In this document: positions 1 to 9,538 of the stretch, piece by piece
How the letters are laid out: every line of letters starts with the position of its first letter
Numbering within the stretch: the first letter of the stretch is position 1
Assembly (NCBI RefSeq): GCF_024807145.1
Contig: NZ_JANUCA010000002.1
Span: forward strand, 1 to 64,000
Direction: 5' to 3'
Source of the DNA: Microbacterium sp. AK031
GTDB taxonomy: Bacteria > Actinomycetota > Actinomycetes > Actinomycetales > Microbacteriaceae
Length of the DNA stretch: 64,000 bases
Notes under the pieces: generated by a model
Databases searched by the model: none
Told to the model about the DNA's origin: nothing
The model's input: only the letters and a program-made list of their open reading frames with translations
Position numbers and translations under genes: made by a program

Positions 1-38
1 ATTTGACAAGTGCACGCTGTTGAGTTCTCAAGGATCGG
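1..38 (-). promoter_or_regulatory. rRNA leader antitermination/processing motif (boxA-like region)
   Basis: The minus strand reads CCTTGAGAACTCAACAGCGT followed by GCACTTGTCAAAT and runs off the window edge. The TTGAGAACTCAACAG core is a motif known from actinobacterial rrn leaders and 16S-23S spacers, where it belongs to the antitermination and RNA-processing region. Its position about 60-80 bases downstream of promoter P3 fits a pre-16S leader. Which part is boxA in the strict sense cannot be told from sequence alone. Confidence 0.6.
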
Positions 39-88
39 ACGCTCCCCCGACCCAGTCATCACAACCAGGCCCGAAGGGCAACTTCTCA

Positions 89-329
89 ATCTTACCCGCT
101 TCGCTGCGCCTGTCAAATCGGCGCTTCCGGATCTCAGATCCGGTGCACAGCCGATGACTGCGTTCCACGAGGTGGGACTCTCTATCCTAGACGCAAGCGC
201 CCATACTCTCAAGTGAGAGAAGGAATTCGGGAGTTGTTCTTCCGCTTGAGGGGGGTGAGGCACTTGGCCTTTCCGCTTCCCTGTGGGGCGAACAAGTAAT
301 AACTTACGCGGGATCCAGGGATGCGGCAA
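89..329 (-). promoter_or_regulatory. Three tandem sigma-70-type promoters of an rRNA operon reading leftwards
   Basis: Read on the minus strand there are three well-spaced promoters. P1 has -35 TTGCCG (324-329) and -10 TAAGTT (301-306) with a 17-base spacer. P2 has TTGAGA (207-212) and TAGGAT (184-189), 17 bases apart. P3 has TTGACA (111-116) and TAAGAT (89-94), 16 bases apart. No coding region follows on this strand before the window edge, but the leader motif next to the edge matches rRNA operon leaders and spacers. Stacked strong promoters of this kind are usual for rrn operons, so 16S rRNA is expected just left of base 1. P3 is the most convincing single promoter. Confidence 0.7.
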
Positions 330-404
330 ATCCTGCCCGTCCCCCGGGCGTGTCCCGGCCACGGGCGGGATGCGCCGCTTCGCGGGCTGCATGCCGAAGA
401 CGCG

Positions 405-441
405 ACGAAGGGCCCCTGTCACGACGACAGGGGCCCTTCGT
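405..441 (-). terminator. Hairpin terminator after rplA
   Basis: A perfect 16-base-pair stem (405-420 with 426-441) encloses a 5-base loop and begins 9 bases beyond the rplA stop codon. It separates the rplK-rplA unit from the rRNA promoters. There is no clear U-run after the stem, which is common in high-GC actinobacteria. Confidence 0.75.
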
Positions 442-449
442 TGTCATGC

Positions 450-1136
450 TCAGATGGCGTTGACGTCCAGCGGGATGCCAGGACCGAACGTCGTCGACAC
501 TGCACCCTTCTGGATGTAGCGGCCCTTTGCACTCGACGGCTTCAGGCGGACGATCTCCTCGAGCGCAGCGCCGATGTTCTCATCGAGCTGCTCAGCGGTG
601 AACGAGGCCTTACCCACGACGAAGTGGACGTTCGCGTGCTTGTCGACACGGAACTCGATCTTTCCGCCCTTGATCTCCTCGACGGCCTTGGCCGTGTTCG
701 GGGTCACAGTGCCGGTCTTCGGGTTCGGCATGAGACCACGGGGGCCGAGCACCTTGCCGAGTCGACCGACCTGTCCCATGAGCTCAGGGGTCGAGACGGC
801 CGAATCGAAGTCGGTCCAGCCTGCGGCGACCTTCTCGATGAGCTCGGCGCCGCCGACCTCATCTGCACCTGCGGCGATCGCAGCCTCGGCCGCGGGGCCG
901 GTGGCGAACACGATGACGCGGGCGGTCTTGCCCGTACCGTGCGGGAGGATGACGGTGCCGCGCACCATCTGGTCAGCCTTGCGCGGGTCGACGGCGAGCT
1001 TCAGCGCGACCTCGACGGTCGAGTCGAACTTCGCCGAGCCGGTCTCCCTGGCGAGAGCGACGGCCTCGGTGGGCGTGTAGAAACGGTCTGCCTCGATCTT
1101 CGCGACGGCAGCGTTGTAAGCCTTGGACTTGGTCAT
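450..1136 (-). CDS. rplA: 50S ribosomal protein L1
   Basis: L1 binds 23S rRNA at the mobile stalk near the E site and in many bacteria represses translation of its own L11-L1 mRNA. The 228-residue product is normal for the family and carries the L1 signature around residues 130-142 ([15 protein letters not shown]). The ATG at 1136 lies 12 bases after the rplK stop with a GAGGAG-like ribosome binding site in between, so the two genes form the classical rplK-rplA unit. It ends just before a strong hairpin. Identification is secure. Confidence 0.98.
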   Translation of the reverse strand: MTKSKAYNAAVAKIEADRFYTPTEAVALARETGSAKFDSTVEVALKLAVDPRKADQMVRGTVILPHGTGKTARVIVFATGPAAEAAIAAGADEVGGAELIEKVAAGWTDFDSAVSTPELMGQVGRLGKVLGPRGLMPNPKTGTVTPNTAKAVEEIKGGKIEFRVDKHANVHFVVGKASFTAEQLDENIGAALEEIVRLKPSSAKGRYIQKGAVSTTFGPGIPLDVNAI

Positions 1137-1147
1137 GATAGTTCTCC

Positions 1148-1579
1148 TCAGCCCTCGACCGTGATGCCCATGGAACGGGCGGTGCCGGCGATGATCTTCG
1201 AGGCAGCCTCGATGTCATTCGCGTTCAGGTCGGCCTGCTTGGTCTCGGCGATCTGGCGGACCTGGTCCTTGGTGATCTTGCCGACCTTGACGGTGTGCGG
1301 CGTGGCCGACGCCTTCTGCACACCGGCAGCCTTCTTGATGAGCTCTGCGGCCGGCGGGGTCTTCAGGATGAACGTGAAGCTGCGGTCCTCGTAGACGGTG
1401 ATCTCCACGGGGATGACGTTGCCGCGCTGCGACTCGGTCGCGGCGTTGTACGCCTTGCAGAACTCCATGATGTTCACACCGTGCTGACCGAGCGCGGGGC
1501 CGATCGGCGGTGCCGGGTTGGCGGCGCCGGCGTTGATCTGGAGCTTGATCAGGCCGGTCACCTTCTTCTTTGGTGCCAT
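1148..1579 (-). CDS. rplK: 50S ribosomal protein L11
   Basis: L11 forms the GTPase-associated centre with 23S rRNA and is needed for RelA-type stringent signalling and for binding of thiopeptide antibiotics. The 143-residue product has the N-terminal proline-rich segment [13 protein letters not shown] (about residues 22-34), where thiostrepton resistance mutations are known in other species, and a normal C-terminal rRNA-binding domain. It is first in a two-gene unit with rplA and is separated from nusG by about 180 bases that include the nusG terminator. Confidence 0.98.
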
Positions 1580-1705
1580 TGTCTTTTCCTCTCATCGAGC
1601 GGATGCCGCAGCATCCGATCTCCCACGAACCCGGCATCTCCGAGCTGTGGTGCTGTTCGCATGCGCGCTGAAGCGCCACACAAACCACGCAAGTCTACCG
1701 CATGC

Positions 1706-1742
1706 AGAACGCCCCGCCGGCCGGAGCCGAACGGGGCGTTCT
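1706..1742 (-). terminator. Hairpin terminator after nusG
   Basis: An 11-base-pair stem (AGAACGCCCCG at 1706-1716 with its complement at 1732-1742) stands about 20 bases beyond the nusG stop. It ends the secE-nusG transcript; the rplK-rplA promoter must lie in the roughly 125 bases that follow. Confidence 0.7.
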
Positions 1743-1763
1743 GGGAAAGCGAGTGGTGTCAGC

Positions 1764-2801
1764 TCACGACATCTTTGTGACCTGGTCGAACGACAGCTCG
1801 ACCGGGGTCTCACGCTCGAAGAGGGAGACGAGCACCGTGAGCTTGCCGCTCTCGGGCTTGATCTCGCTGATCGAGCCGGGAAGGCCGGCGAACGAGCCTT
1901 CCTTGATCGTGATGGTCTCGCCGACCTCGAAGTCGACCTCGGCCGGGATCGAGCGGGCGACGGCGACGCCACCCTTCGACTGGACGTTCTTCGCGGTCGG
2001 GACGTCCTTGACCTCGACGAGTGCCTTCAGCATGTTGAAGGCCTCTTCGAAACGCAGCGGCGTCGGGTTGTGGGCGTTGCCCACGAAGCCGGTGACACCG
2101 GGGGTGTGACGGACGACGGACCAGGTGTCCTCGTTGAGCTCCATGCGCACGAGCACGTAGCCGGGGATCCGGACGCGCGTGACCATCTTGCGCTGACCGT
2201 TCTTGATCTCGACGACGTCCTCCATCGGGACCTCGACCTGGTAGATGTCGTCCTCGACCTCGAGCGTCGACTTGCGCTGCTCGATGTTGGCCTTCACCTT
2301 GCGCTCGAAGCCGGCGTACGAGTGGATGACGTACCACTTGCCCGGCATCATGCGCAGGTCCATGCGGAAGGCCTCGTAGGGGTCTTCCTCCGCATTCTCG
2401 TCTGAGTCTGCCGCCTCTTCGGTCGCGGCATCCTCGTCGCCGTTCACGTCAGGGCCGTCGTAGGGTGTGACCTCTTCAGCGGAGGCCGCTTCGAGATCTG
2501 CGGCCTCTTCGGCCACTCCGTCGTTGAGGACCTCAGCGGCAGCTTCGGATTCTGCCGCTTCGTCCAGGTTGAGAGCGTCGTTCACGATCGCGTCCGCCTC
2601 CGGGTCGTCGATGTCGATGTCTTCCGTGCCTTCTTCACTCAGATCCTCCGCGTCGCTTTCGATGTGCACGGCGACGTGCTCGGCAGCCGAAGAAGACTGC
2701 TCTTCGGCGGAGAGCACGTTGCCCTCCTGCGCCTCGTCGTCCTCACTGGACTGCTCCGCAGCTGTCGCCCAGTCGGCGTCGTCGGAATATCGTTCAGACA
2801 C
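1764..2801 (-). CDS. nusG: Transcription termination/antitermination factor NusG
   Basis: NusG binds the RNA polymerase clamp and affects pausing, Rho-dependent termination and coupling to the ribosome. The core lies at the C-terminal end: an NGN domain beginning at [17 protein letters not shown] and a KOW domain with [13 protein letters not shown]. About 150 preceding residues are a highly acidic, Asp/Glu/Ala/Ser-rich extension; such extensions are known in actinobacteria, but this one is long. I chose the GTG at 2801 (345 residues) because GGAAAG sits 7 bases upstream; a TTG at 2816 would add five residues. It lies directly after secE. Confidence 0.96.
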   Translation of the reverse strand: MSERYSDDADWATAAEQSSEDDEAQEGNVLSAEEQSSSAAEHVAVHIESDAEDLSEEGTEDIDIDDPEADAIVNDALNLDEAAESEAAAEVLNDGVAEEAADLEAASAEEVTPYDGPDVNGDEDAATEEAADSDENAEEDPYEAFRMDLRMMPGKWYVIHSYAGFERKVKANIEQRKSTLEVEDDIYQVEVPMEDVVEIKNGQRKMVTRVRIPGYVLVRMELNEDTWSVVRHTPGVTGFVGNAHNPTPLRFEEAFNMLKALVEVKDVPTAKNVQSKGGVAVARSIPAEVDFEVGETITIKEGSFAGLPGSISEIKPESGKLTVLVSLFERETPVELSFDQVTKMS

Positions 2802-2846
2802 GTTGTTTCTTTCCAATCATTGCGGCCGCAGCCGCGGGGATGACGC

Positions 2847-3110
2847 TTACTGCGGTACCCCGAAGACCTGAGCCGTCAGCCACGAGAAGGCGGTGTCCAG
2901 GCCGTAGACCATAGCCATCATGATCGCCACGAAGACCAGCACGACGCCGGTGAACTTGAACAGTTCCTTGCGCGTTGGCGTGACGACCTTGCGCAGCTCG
3001 CCGATGACCTGACGGAAGAACAGCGCGATCCGGCCGAAGAAGCCAAGCTTCTTCACACTGGCGGCGCCGCCTGCCGCGACGACTTCGCCGCGCGGTTCGT
3101 CCTGATCCAT
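2847..3110 (-). CDS. secE: Preprotein translocase subunit SecE
   Basis: SecE is the small essential subunit that clamps SecY in the general secretion channel. The 87-residue protein has a charged N-terminus, an amphipathic stretch (residues about 25-55, with FFRQVIGELRKVVTPTRKEL) and one C-terminal membrane helix (about 55-78), the standard single-span form of actinobacteria. It sits between tRNA-Trp and nusG, its usual place. Confidence 0.96.
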   Translation of the reverse strand: MDQDEPRGEVVAAGGAASVKKLGFFGRIALFFRQVIGELRKVVTPTRKELFKFTGVVLVFVAIMMAMVYGLDTAFSWLTAQVFGVPQ

Positions 3111-3151
3111 CCTGAATGTACCTTTCGTGTGCCAGCGTGGCGCTGACGCGC

Positions 3152-3223
<72 letters not shown>

Positions 3224-3372
3224 AGAGCCCTGACGGGCCCTGGGTCTGCCTCACTCCTGCACCCGGAGGCACGAGAAAAGAATGCAGACAACTGCCTGTC
3301 CAGTGTACGGCATGCCACGCGCACCGGCGAACCGCCGCGGTCCCGCGAGCCGACATCGCCGCGATCTCGTGC

Positions 3373-4191
3373 TCAGGCGCGTGGGCCGACGGCTCGCCGT
3401 GCGACGATGACGTTGATGTTCTTGTCCCTCAGCCGGGACACGTCATCCGCGGCGGTGCCGGGGTCGACGATCACCGCGTCGAAGTCCGCGAGCGGCAGCA
3501 TCCCGTGCAACGCCCTCCTGGTGAACTTGGTGCTGTCCGCGAGCAGCAGTCTTCTGCTCGCGGACTCGAACATCGCTCGTTTGACGTCCACCGTCTCCGG
3601 CCGTTGATGGAAGCTGATGTCGTCGACGATCGCCGATGTCGACATGACGAAGAGATCAGCGCGCAGTTCGGCGATCTCCCTGACCGTCGTGCGGCCCATG
3701 AACGCCGAGCACCAGTTGAAGTACTCGCCGCCGAGACCGACCATCTCGATTCCGCGCGTGCCGCGCAGCTCGTTCATGATCGTCAGCGTGTTCGTGATCA
3801 CCGTCAATGGCGTCTTCGTGTGCAGGTGCTGCACGAGGTGGAATGTCGTCGTCGAGTCATCCAGCATGATCGCCTGCCCCGGCTCGATGAAATCGAGCGC
3901 GGCATGCGCGATGAGCTCCTTTTCGGCGAGCTGTCTGTTCGATCGGTACACGTCACTCGACTCCACCAGCGCCGTGGATGTCGCCGTTGCGACGCCGCGG
4001 CTCTTGCGGAGCAGTCCACGATCCTCGAGTTCGTCGAGGTCGCGGTGCACCGTCATGAGGCTGATGTCGAACCGCTCGGCGAGTTGCTCGATGCGGACCG
4101 ACCCTTCGGCCATGACGGCTTCGCTGATCGCCAGCTGTCGCGTGCGCTGCCGAGCGCCGCGCGACTGTGGATCGATGACACTGCTCGACAT
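3373..4191 (-). CDS. DeoR/GlpR-family transcriptional regulator
   Basis: The 272-residue protein has an N-terminal winged helix-turn-helix (about residues 16-70, with RIEQLAERFDISLMTVHRDL) and a C-terminal DeoR sensor domain of the ribose-phosphate isomerase fold. Such proteins usually repress carbohydrate operons and respond to a sugar phosphate. It is the last gene of the C4 polyol operon, 16 bases after the TIM-like isomerase, so autoregulated control of this operon is the simplest reading; the inducer may be a tetrulose phosphate. A possible operator is the palindrome at 12821-12852. Confidence 0.9.
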   Translation of the reverse strand: MSSSVIDPQSRGARQRTRQLAISEAVMAEGSVRIEQLAERFDISLMTVHRDLDELEDRGLLRKSRGVATATSTALVESSDVYRSNRQLAEKELIAHAALDFIEPGQAIMLDDSTTTFHLVQHLHTKTPLTVITNTLTIMNELRGTRGIEMVGLGGEYFNWCSAFMGRTTVREIAELRADLFVMSTSAIVDDISFHQRPETVDVKRAMFESASRRLLLADSTKFTRRALHGMLPLADFDAVIVDPGTAADDVSRLRDKNINVIVARRAVGPRA

Positions 4192-4207
4192 CTCGGCCTC
4201 CCGGCTC

Positions 4208-5002
4208 TCAGCGTATTACCGCGGCTGCTTCATCCAGGATCAGCGCGAACGAATCGGGGTCGTGAGCGAACCGTCCGAGGAACAAGCCGTCCACCGCGTC
4301 ATCCAGTGCCGAGATCACCCCGGGCTTCGCGCTTCCGCCGTAGATCACCGAACTGGAGACGATGTCCGTCCGGCCGTCGAGATGCTCCCGCAGCCGGCGC
4401 GTCACGGATGCGACATGGCCGGCGTCAGCGGGATCGGCTCGACCGATCGCCCATTCCGGCTCGTATGCGACGACGAGATCGTCGATGCTCTCGTCACCCA
4501 TGGCAGCCAGGGCGTTCTCCAATTGGTCGACGCACAGCTCTGCCGCAGCATCCGCCGCCTGCTCGACCATCTCGCCCACGCACAGCACGGGCGTCAGCGC
4601 GTTGCGCACCGCTGCCGTGAACTTGCGCCGGATCGTCGCCGCGTCCTCGCCGAAGACCTGCCGGCGCTCCGCGTGCCCCACTTCCACATACCGGCATCCC
4701 AGTCGTCTCAGGTCAGCGCCGCTCACCGCTCCGGTGTACGGCCCGCGGTCGTCCCAGAACAGATCCTGCCCTCCGACCGCGACGGGCGCATCGCCGATCG
4801 CGTCGATCACACCTGCGATCGCCGGAAGGGACGGCAGCACGAACACGCGAACGGCGCCGGATGCCACGGACGGATGCGCCTCGGCGATGCCGGCGATCTC
4901 TCGTGCCCACGCCACACTGTCGTCGATGTCGAGGTACAGCTTGAGGCTGACGCCGAGCAGGACCGGTCTTCGCGCCGCGTTCTCCTGAGCAGGATCACTC
5001 AC
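4208..5002 (-). CDS. Triosephosphate isomerase-family enzyme, probable L-erythrulose 1-phosphate isomerase
   Basis: The protein is a TIM barrel with the catalytic set in place: Lys in GVSLKLYLD, His in [13 protein letters not shown], Glu in [10 protein letters not shown], and the phosphate loop YGGSAKPG. I start it at the GTG that overlaps the rpiB stop (GTGAGTGA), giving 264 residues; an upstream GTG at 5089 lies deep in rpiB. Neighbouring dihydroxyacetone-type kinase, RpiB and polyol dehydrogenase genes point to the role of LerI/EryH enzymes in erythritol/threitol use, which isomerise L-erythrulose 1-phosphate to D-erythrulose 4-phosphate. A housekeeping glycolytic TIM is less likely given this context. 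Confidence 0.85.
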   Translation of the reverse strand: MSDPAQENAARRPVLLGVSLKLYLDIDDSVAWAREIAGIAEAHPSVASGAVRVFVLPSLPAIAGVIDAIGDAPVAVGGQDLFWDDRGPYTGAVSGADLRRLGCRYVEVGHAERRQVFGEDAATIRRKFTAAVRNALTPVLCVGEMVEQAADAAAELCVDQLENALAAMGDESIDDLVVAYEPEWAIGRADPADAGHVASVTRRLREHLDGRTDIVSSSVIYGGSAKPGVISALDDAVDGLFLGRFAHDPDSFALILDEAAAVIR

Positions 5003-5468
5003 AGGATCCGGTGCTCTCGTATCCCTCGATGACAGCGACCTTCTGGGCCGAGGCCGAGGATTCGTCGAACTCGTAGCCGAGCCACTCACGGGCGAGGCGA
5101 CGCGCGAGTTCGATCCCGATCACCCGCTGCCCCATCGTGAGGATCTGGACGTTGTTGCTGAGGATGCTGCGCTCGACGCTGAAGCTGTCGTGCGCGGTCG
5201 CTGCGCGGATGCCGGGGACTTTGTTCGCCGCGATCGCGACGCCGAGTCCGGTACCGCAGATGAGGATGGCTCGATCGGCCTCCCCGCTGCGGATCTTCTC
5301 ACCGGCTGCGATGGCCACGACGGGGTACGCGGTGTCACTGTCAGCATCCACGCCCAGGTCGATCACCTCGGAGACGCGAGGATCCTTGGCGAGATCCGCC
5401 TTGATGGTCTCCTTGTAGCTGTAGCCGGCCTCGTCGGCTCCGACGATCACACGCCATGTACGAGTCAT
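4995..5468 (-). CDS. rpiB: RpiB/LacAB-family isomerase, probable D-erythrulose 4-phosphate isomerase
   Basis: The 157-residue protein has the RpiB fold signature: [12 protein letters not shown] near the N-terminus, the active-site Cys loop [16 protein letters not shown] and the His region [11 protein letters not shown]. RpiB proteins interconvert ribose and ribulose 5-phosphates, and relatives such as EryI convert D-erythrulose 4-phosphate to D-erythrose 4-phosphate. The operon context favours the EryI role. The ATG at 5468 overlaps the kinase stop by four bases, and its own end overlaps the start of the TIM-like gene, so the three genes look translationally coupled. Confidence 0.9.
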   Translation of the reverse strand: MTRTWRVIVGADEAGYSYKETIKADLAKDPRVSEVIDLGVDADSDTAYPVVAIAAGEKIRSGEADRAILICGTGLGVAIAANKVPGIRAATAHDSFSVERSILSNNVQILTMGQRVIGIELARRLAREWLGYEFDESSASAQKVAVIEGYESTGSCE

Positions 5469-7225
5469 TTCGCTTCTCCTTCTTCTGATCGGCGCCCGGC
5501 GAGCGCCGATGCGGCCGCCGTCATCGCCAGCGCGAGTGAGATCGCACCGGGATCGGGGGTGCCGAGGCTCTTCTCCATGTGCGGGCGAGCACGCCCCATT
5601 CTCGGCAACAGTTCGGAAGTCGCCTTTGCCTGTGCGGTCGCCACTGACGCAGCCGAGGTCCACGCTTCAGCGAGCGGCAGCTCGGCGGCGACACCTGCCG
5701 AGAGCTCTGCGGCGAACGGGACGAGAGCATCGACGAGCGTCTTGTCCCCCACCTCGGCCTTGCCGAGGTCCTGGATCGCATCGCGTCCGGCCGCGACGGC
5801 CTCGGCGACGTCCATCGCGCTCGGCTGTGCCGAGTCACCGATGCGGACACCGGCTGCGCGCAACGCGGCTCCCCACAGCGCTCCTGAGGTTCCACCGGCC
5901 TTGTCGGCCCACGCGTCTCCGGCCAGCGAGAGCACCGTGCCGGCTCCGGCTCCGGCTGCCGCGGCGCGGTCGGCGGCGTCCACAGCCGCGCGGGTGCCAC
6001 GCTGCATGCCGATGCCATGGTCTCCGTCGCCGGCGATCGCATCGAGCCTGCCGAGCTCGTCTGCATGGGCTTCGACGACGTCGTTGATCGCACGCATGAC
6101 GAGTTGCGCGGTCAGGCCGGCAGCGGCAGCCTCTTCGGAGCCTGCGGCGGTCACCGGCGCGAGCTGCGGATCGATCGCATCCTGCACGACGCCGGCCGGT
6201 GCGGTTGCCGTGCGATCGACGGCTCCCTTCCGGTACGCCGGAGCGTCTGCGGAAGAGGTCCAGGCCTGTTCGAGTTCATCGTCGAGCCAGAGCAGTGTCA
6301 ATGAAACGCCCGCCATCTCGAAACTGGTCGCGTACTCGCCGACCTCGGGTTCCACCACCGTGATCCCGGCAGCTTCCAATCGAGCGGCGATCAGCCCGTA
6401 GAGGAGGAACAGCTCCTCGCCCTTGACCGCTCCGAGTCCGTTGACGATCACGCCGACCCGCGCCCCGTCGGAAGCGCCGACCGACTCCGGGATCTCACCG
6501 AGCAGGCCGTCCACGAACAGCTTCGCGAGCTCGGTGGCCGTGGGAAGTGGACGCACATCGATGCCGGGCTCCCCGTGTATCCCCATGCCGACGCCCATGT
6601 GCCCGGCCGGCACAGTGAACAGCGGGTCCTCCGCACCGGGGAGGGTGCAGCCGGTGAAGGCGACACCGAGGCTGCGGGTGCGACGATTCGCGCGATCGGC
6701 GATCTCGAACACCTCGTCCAACGATCTGCCCTGGGCCGCGGCCCAACCCGCAGCGCGGAACACGGCGAAGTCCCCGGCGATGCCGCGACGCTTCTCCATC
6801 TCGTCCGGTGATGCGCTGTAGATGTCGTCGGTGACGCGCACCGTGCGACACGGGATGCCCTCGTCGTTGAGGCGCCTCTGCGCGATGTCGAAGTTGAGCG
6901 CGTCGCCTGCGTAATTGCCGTACGACAAGAGCACGCCGGCCTCGGTGGCCACCGACTTGGCGACCGAGTACACCTGCTGCGCGCTCGGCGAGGCGAAGAC
7001 GTTGCCCATCGCCGCCGCATGGGCGAGGCCCTCGCCGATCAGACCGGCGAACGCAGGGTAGTGTCCCGATCCGCCGCCGATGACGACGGCGACGTGTCCG
7101 TCGGGGGTCGCGCTGGTGCGCGCCACACCTCCGGGAACGCGTCGCACGAGGCCTCTGTGCGCGGCGACGAAGCCCGCGGCGGACTCATCGGCGAATGTCG
7201 CCGGATCGTTCAGAACGTAGCTCAT
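5465..7225 (-). CDS. Dihydroxyacetone kinase-family protein (DhaK-DhaL fusion), probable erythrulose kinase
   Basis: The product is a single-chain ATP-dependent kinase of about 586 residues. The N-terminal DhaK domain has the glycine loop [12 protein letters not shown] and the His of [11 protein letters not shown], which binds the ketose covalently. The C-terminal DhaL domain has the nucleotide and metal loop [15 protein letters not shown] and [14 protein letters not shown]. In erythritol/threitol clusters such enzymes phosphorylate L- or D-erythrulose. The start chosen (MSYVLNDP) has AGAGAG before it; an ATG five codons earlier is possible. Two stem-loops separate it from the binding-protein gene. 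Confidence 0.9.
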   Translation of the reverse strand: MSYVLNDPATFADESAAGFVAAHRGLVRRVPGGVARTSATPDGHVAVVIGGGSGHYPAFAGLIGEGLAHAAAMGNVFASPSAQQVYSVAKSVATEAGVLLSYGNYAGDALNFDIAQRRLNDEGIPCRTVRVTDDIYSASPDEMEKRRGIAGDFAVFRAAGWAAAQGRSLDEVFEIADRANRRTRSLGVAFTGCTLPGAEDPLFTVPAGHMGVGMGIHGEPGIDVRPLPTATELAKLFVDGLLGEIPESVGASDGARVGVIVNGLGAVKGEELFLLYGLIAARLEAAGITVVEPEVGEYATSFEMAGVSLTLLWLDDELEQAWTSSADAPAYRKGAVDRTATAPAGVVQDAIDPQLAPVTAAGSEEAAAAGLTAQLVMRAINDVVEAHADELGRLDAIAGDGDHGIGMQRGTRAAVDAADRAAAAGAGAGTVLSLAGDAWADKAGGTSGALWGAALRAAGVRIGDSAQPSAMDVAEAVAAGRDAIQDLGKAEVGDKTLVDALVPFAAELSAGVAAELPLAEAWTSAASVATAQAKATSELLPRMGRARPHMEKSLGTPDPGAISLALAMTAAASALAGRRSEEGEAK

Positions 7226-7257
7226 GTTCTCTCTCGTCATGGTGGGGGAAGTGGTGA

Positions 7258-7318
7258 GGGCGGGTGCGCCGAGTCGGCGCACCCGCCCCGAGGTGGCTGT
7301 GCGGAGCGCACAGCCACC
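7258..7318 (-). promoter_or_regulatory. Twin stem-loops between binding-protein and kinase genes
   Basis: Two perfect hairpins stand side by side in the gap: a 13-base-pair stem (7258-7270 with 7276-7288, loop GAGTC) and a 12-base-pair stem (7292-7303 with 7307-7318, loop GAG). They follow the ABC binding-protein stop by about 12 bases. Intercistronic hairpins in this place are known to protect the 3' end of transporter mRNA or to attenuate readthrough, letting the cell make more binding protein than enzyme. Confidence 0.7.
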
Positions 7319-7329
7319 GATCATCGGAT

Positions 7330-8331
7330 TCAGCCCGAGTAGGTGAACGGCGCCGTCATCTTGTCGACGTTCTCGGCCGTGATGAGGATGCAGTCGAAGG
7401 ACTGCTTCTCGGTCTCGGGCGCCTCGCCGGTGCGGATGAACTCGTCCGCGAGCCGCACAGCCTCTTCGGCGTAGACGGCGACCGGCTGCAGCACCGTGTA
7501 GGCGAGCTCTCCGGCCTCGATCGCCGAGACCGCGTCCGGCGCACCGTCGAAACCGCCGACGACGACGCCGTCGAGCTTGCCGGCCTCTTTCAGCGCCGCG
7601 ATCGCGCCGAGAGCCATCTCGTCATTTCCGGCGATGAGGCCGGTCAGCGACGGGTTGGACTGCAGGAGCGACTGCATCTTGTCGTGACCCTTGGTGCGAT
7701 CCCAGTCGGCGACCTCTTCGCCGAGCTTCACCAGTTCGGGGTACTGGCTGATGACCGTGGTGAAGCCGTTCGAGCGAGTCTGCGCGTTGTTGTCGGACGG
7801 TGCGCCGAACAGCTCGACGTACTCGCCGGCCTCACCCATCTGCTTCACCCATTCCTGGGCGCCGAGAGCAGCGCCCTGAGCGTTGTTCGACACGAGCTGT
7901 GCCTTGGCGATGCCCGTCTCGTTGATCTCCGCGTTGACGAGGAAGACCGGGATGCCGGCGGCATCCGCCTTCTTGACCGCAGCGATCGAGCCGTCGGCGT
8001 TCGCCGGGTCGAGGATGATCGCCACGGAGTTGTTCGAGATGGCGGTGTCGATCAGCGTGTTCTCGGTGTTCGCGTCGCCCTTGTGGGCGCCGACCGTCGT
8101 GTCGTATCCCAGTTCTTCGGCGACCGAGGCCGCGACGTCCCCCTCGGTCTTCCAGTACGGGTTGGCCGGGTCGTTCACGATGATCGTGATGAGGCCGCCC
8201 TCTCCCCCTGCGTCGCCGGTGGCTTCGCCACCCGTGTCGCCGGAGTTGTCCCCGCCGGCGGCGCAGCCGGCAAGACCGAGAATGAGAGCTCCCGCTGCGG
8301 CAAGCGCCAGGAGTGATTTCTTACGCATCAT
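7330..8331 (-). CDS. Sugar ABC transporter substrate-binding lipoprotein (ribose/RbsB type)
   Basis: The 333-residue precursor has a signal peptide (MRKKSLLALAAAGALILG) and a lipobox LAGC at about residues 21-25, so the mature protein should be lipid-anchored outside the membrane. The rest is a type I periplasmic binding-protein fold, with ITIIVNDPANPYWKTEGD near the start and IAGNDEMALGAI in the hinge-proximal part. A GGAAC ribosome binding site precedes the double ATG. It sits with a matching permease and ATPase and should deliver the C4 sugar alcohol; the exact substrate cannot be read from sequence. Confidence 0.93.
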   Translation of the reverse strand: MMRKKSLLALAAAGALILGLAGCAAGGDNSGDTGGEATGDAGGEGGLITIIVNDPANPYWKTEGDVAASVAEELGYDTTVGAHKGDANTENTLIDTAISNNSVAIILDPANADGSIAAVKKADAAGIPVFLVNAEINETGIAKAQLVSNNAQGAALGAQEWVKQMGEAGEYVELFGAPSDNNAQTRSNGFTTVISQYPELVKLGEEVADWDRTKGHDKMQSLLQSNPSLTGLIAGNDEMALGAIAALKEAGKLDGVVVGGFDGAPDAVSAIEAGELAYTVLQPVAVYAEEAVRLADEFIRTGEAPETEKQSFDCILITAENVDKMTAPFTYSG

Positions 8332-8386
8332 TGCTGTTCCTTTCATGGGTGACTCGGTCGCGACAGCGCGATGCCGAGTTGACGGG

Positions 8387-9508
8387 TCAAGAAGTTCTGT
8401 CGCCTTCGGGGCCGACATTCTGAACCGACGCTGTGGTGGGCGATGCGCCCTTGGTGCCCGACGGCGCAGCGGATGCTGCGCGGGGCCTGCGACCGTACTG
8501 CAGGCTGTTCAACAGCACGGCGACGACGATGACCGCTCCGATGAAGACCATCTGCCAGTAGGCCGACACCCCGACGATCACGAGGCCGTCCGAGAGGAAG
8601 CCGATCACGAACGCCCCGAGGAGCGTGCCGCCGATCGTGCCGCGACCGCCCATCAGCGAGGCGCCGCCGATGACCACGGCCGCGATCGCCGTCAGCTCGT
8701 AGGTGTTGCCCGCGTTCGGGCTCGCGCTGGTCAGCGTGGAGGCGAGGATGAGTCCGGCGATCGCGGCGCACACTCCGGAGATCACGTACACAGACACCTT
8801 GACGGTCTTCACCGGCACACCCGACAGCTCTGCCGCCCGCTCGTTCCCACCGGATGCGTACAGCCAGCGGCCGAAGGTGGTACGCGATAGGACGATGCCG
8901 AGGACGATGGCCACGACGCCCATGATGATGACGCCGATCGGAATGCCGAGGATGCGATTGAAGCCGAGCCAGCTGAACCCGGTGTTGCCGAGCTCGGGGT
9001 CGCCGGCGAGGTCGTTGACGGTCAGTCCGTTGGTCATCAGCAGCGCGAGTCCGCGCACGACGTACAGCATCCCCAGAGTGGCGACGAAGGGCGCGACATT
9101 GAATCTGGCGACGAGGATGCCGTTGACCAGACCCACCAGCGCACCGACGCCGCAGGAGAGCAGCACCACGACGGGCAGGCTCGGGAACAGGACCAGACCG
9201 AAGATCTGGATCGGCACGCCCTGGAGCAGGAATCCTGCGATCACGGCGGAGAACCCGAGAGTCGAGCCCACGGAGAGGTCGATGCCTCCGTTGAGGATCA
9301 CCATGAGCATCCCCATGCCGAGGAGCGCATAGATCGCGACGTGCGAGGCCATGATCAGCACGTTGTCGACGGTGAGGTAGTTGGGTGAGAGGAAGGAGAA
9401 CACCACGATGATGAGGATCAGCGCGAGGAACGCACGCGCGCTGATGAGCAGCTTCGTGAAGGAGAACTGCTTCCTCTGCTGGATGAGTGTGGTCGTTGTA
9501 GACATCAT
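8387..9508 (-). CDS. Sugar ABC transporter permease (RbsC type)
   Basis: The 373-residue membrane protein has about nine to ten hydrophobic segments and the BPD_transp_2 pattern, including GIDLSVGSTLGFSAV and GRGTIGGTLLGAFVIGFL. It forms the channel of the transporter, probably as a homodimer with the ATPase gene just upstream. The C-terminal about 30 residues are a hydrophilic Ala/Ser/Pro tail. It is transcribed between the ATPase and binding-protein genes with short gaps. Confidence 0.94.
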   Translation of the reverse strand: MMSTTTTLIQQRKQFSFTKLLISARAFLALILIIVVFSFLSPNYLTVDNVLIMASHVAIYALLGMGMLMVILNGGIDLSVGSTLGFSAVIAGFLLQGVPIQIFGLVLFPSLPVVVLLSCGVGALVGLVNGILVARFNVAPFVATLGMLYVVRGLALLMTNGLTVNDLAGDPELGNTGFSWLGFNRILGIPIGVIIMGVVAIVLGIVLSRTTFGRWLYASGGNERAAELSGVPVKTVKVSVYVISGVCAAIAGLILASTLTSASPNAGNTYELTAIAAVVIGGASLMGGRGTIGGTLLGAFVIGFLSDGLVIVGVSAYWQMVFIGAVIVVAVLLNSLQYGRRPRAASAAPSGTKGASPTTASVQNVGPEGDRTS

Positions 9509-9538
9509 TGTTTTCCGATTCGTTTCTCGGTCGCGCGG

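Noticed and set aside
4208..5002. Housekeeping glycolytic triosephosphate isomerase
   Set aside because: Not with gap and pgk, but translationally linked to RpiB and a DhaK-type kinase in a polyol operon.
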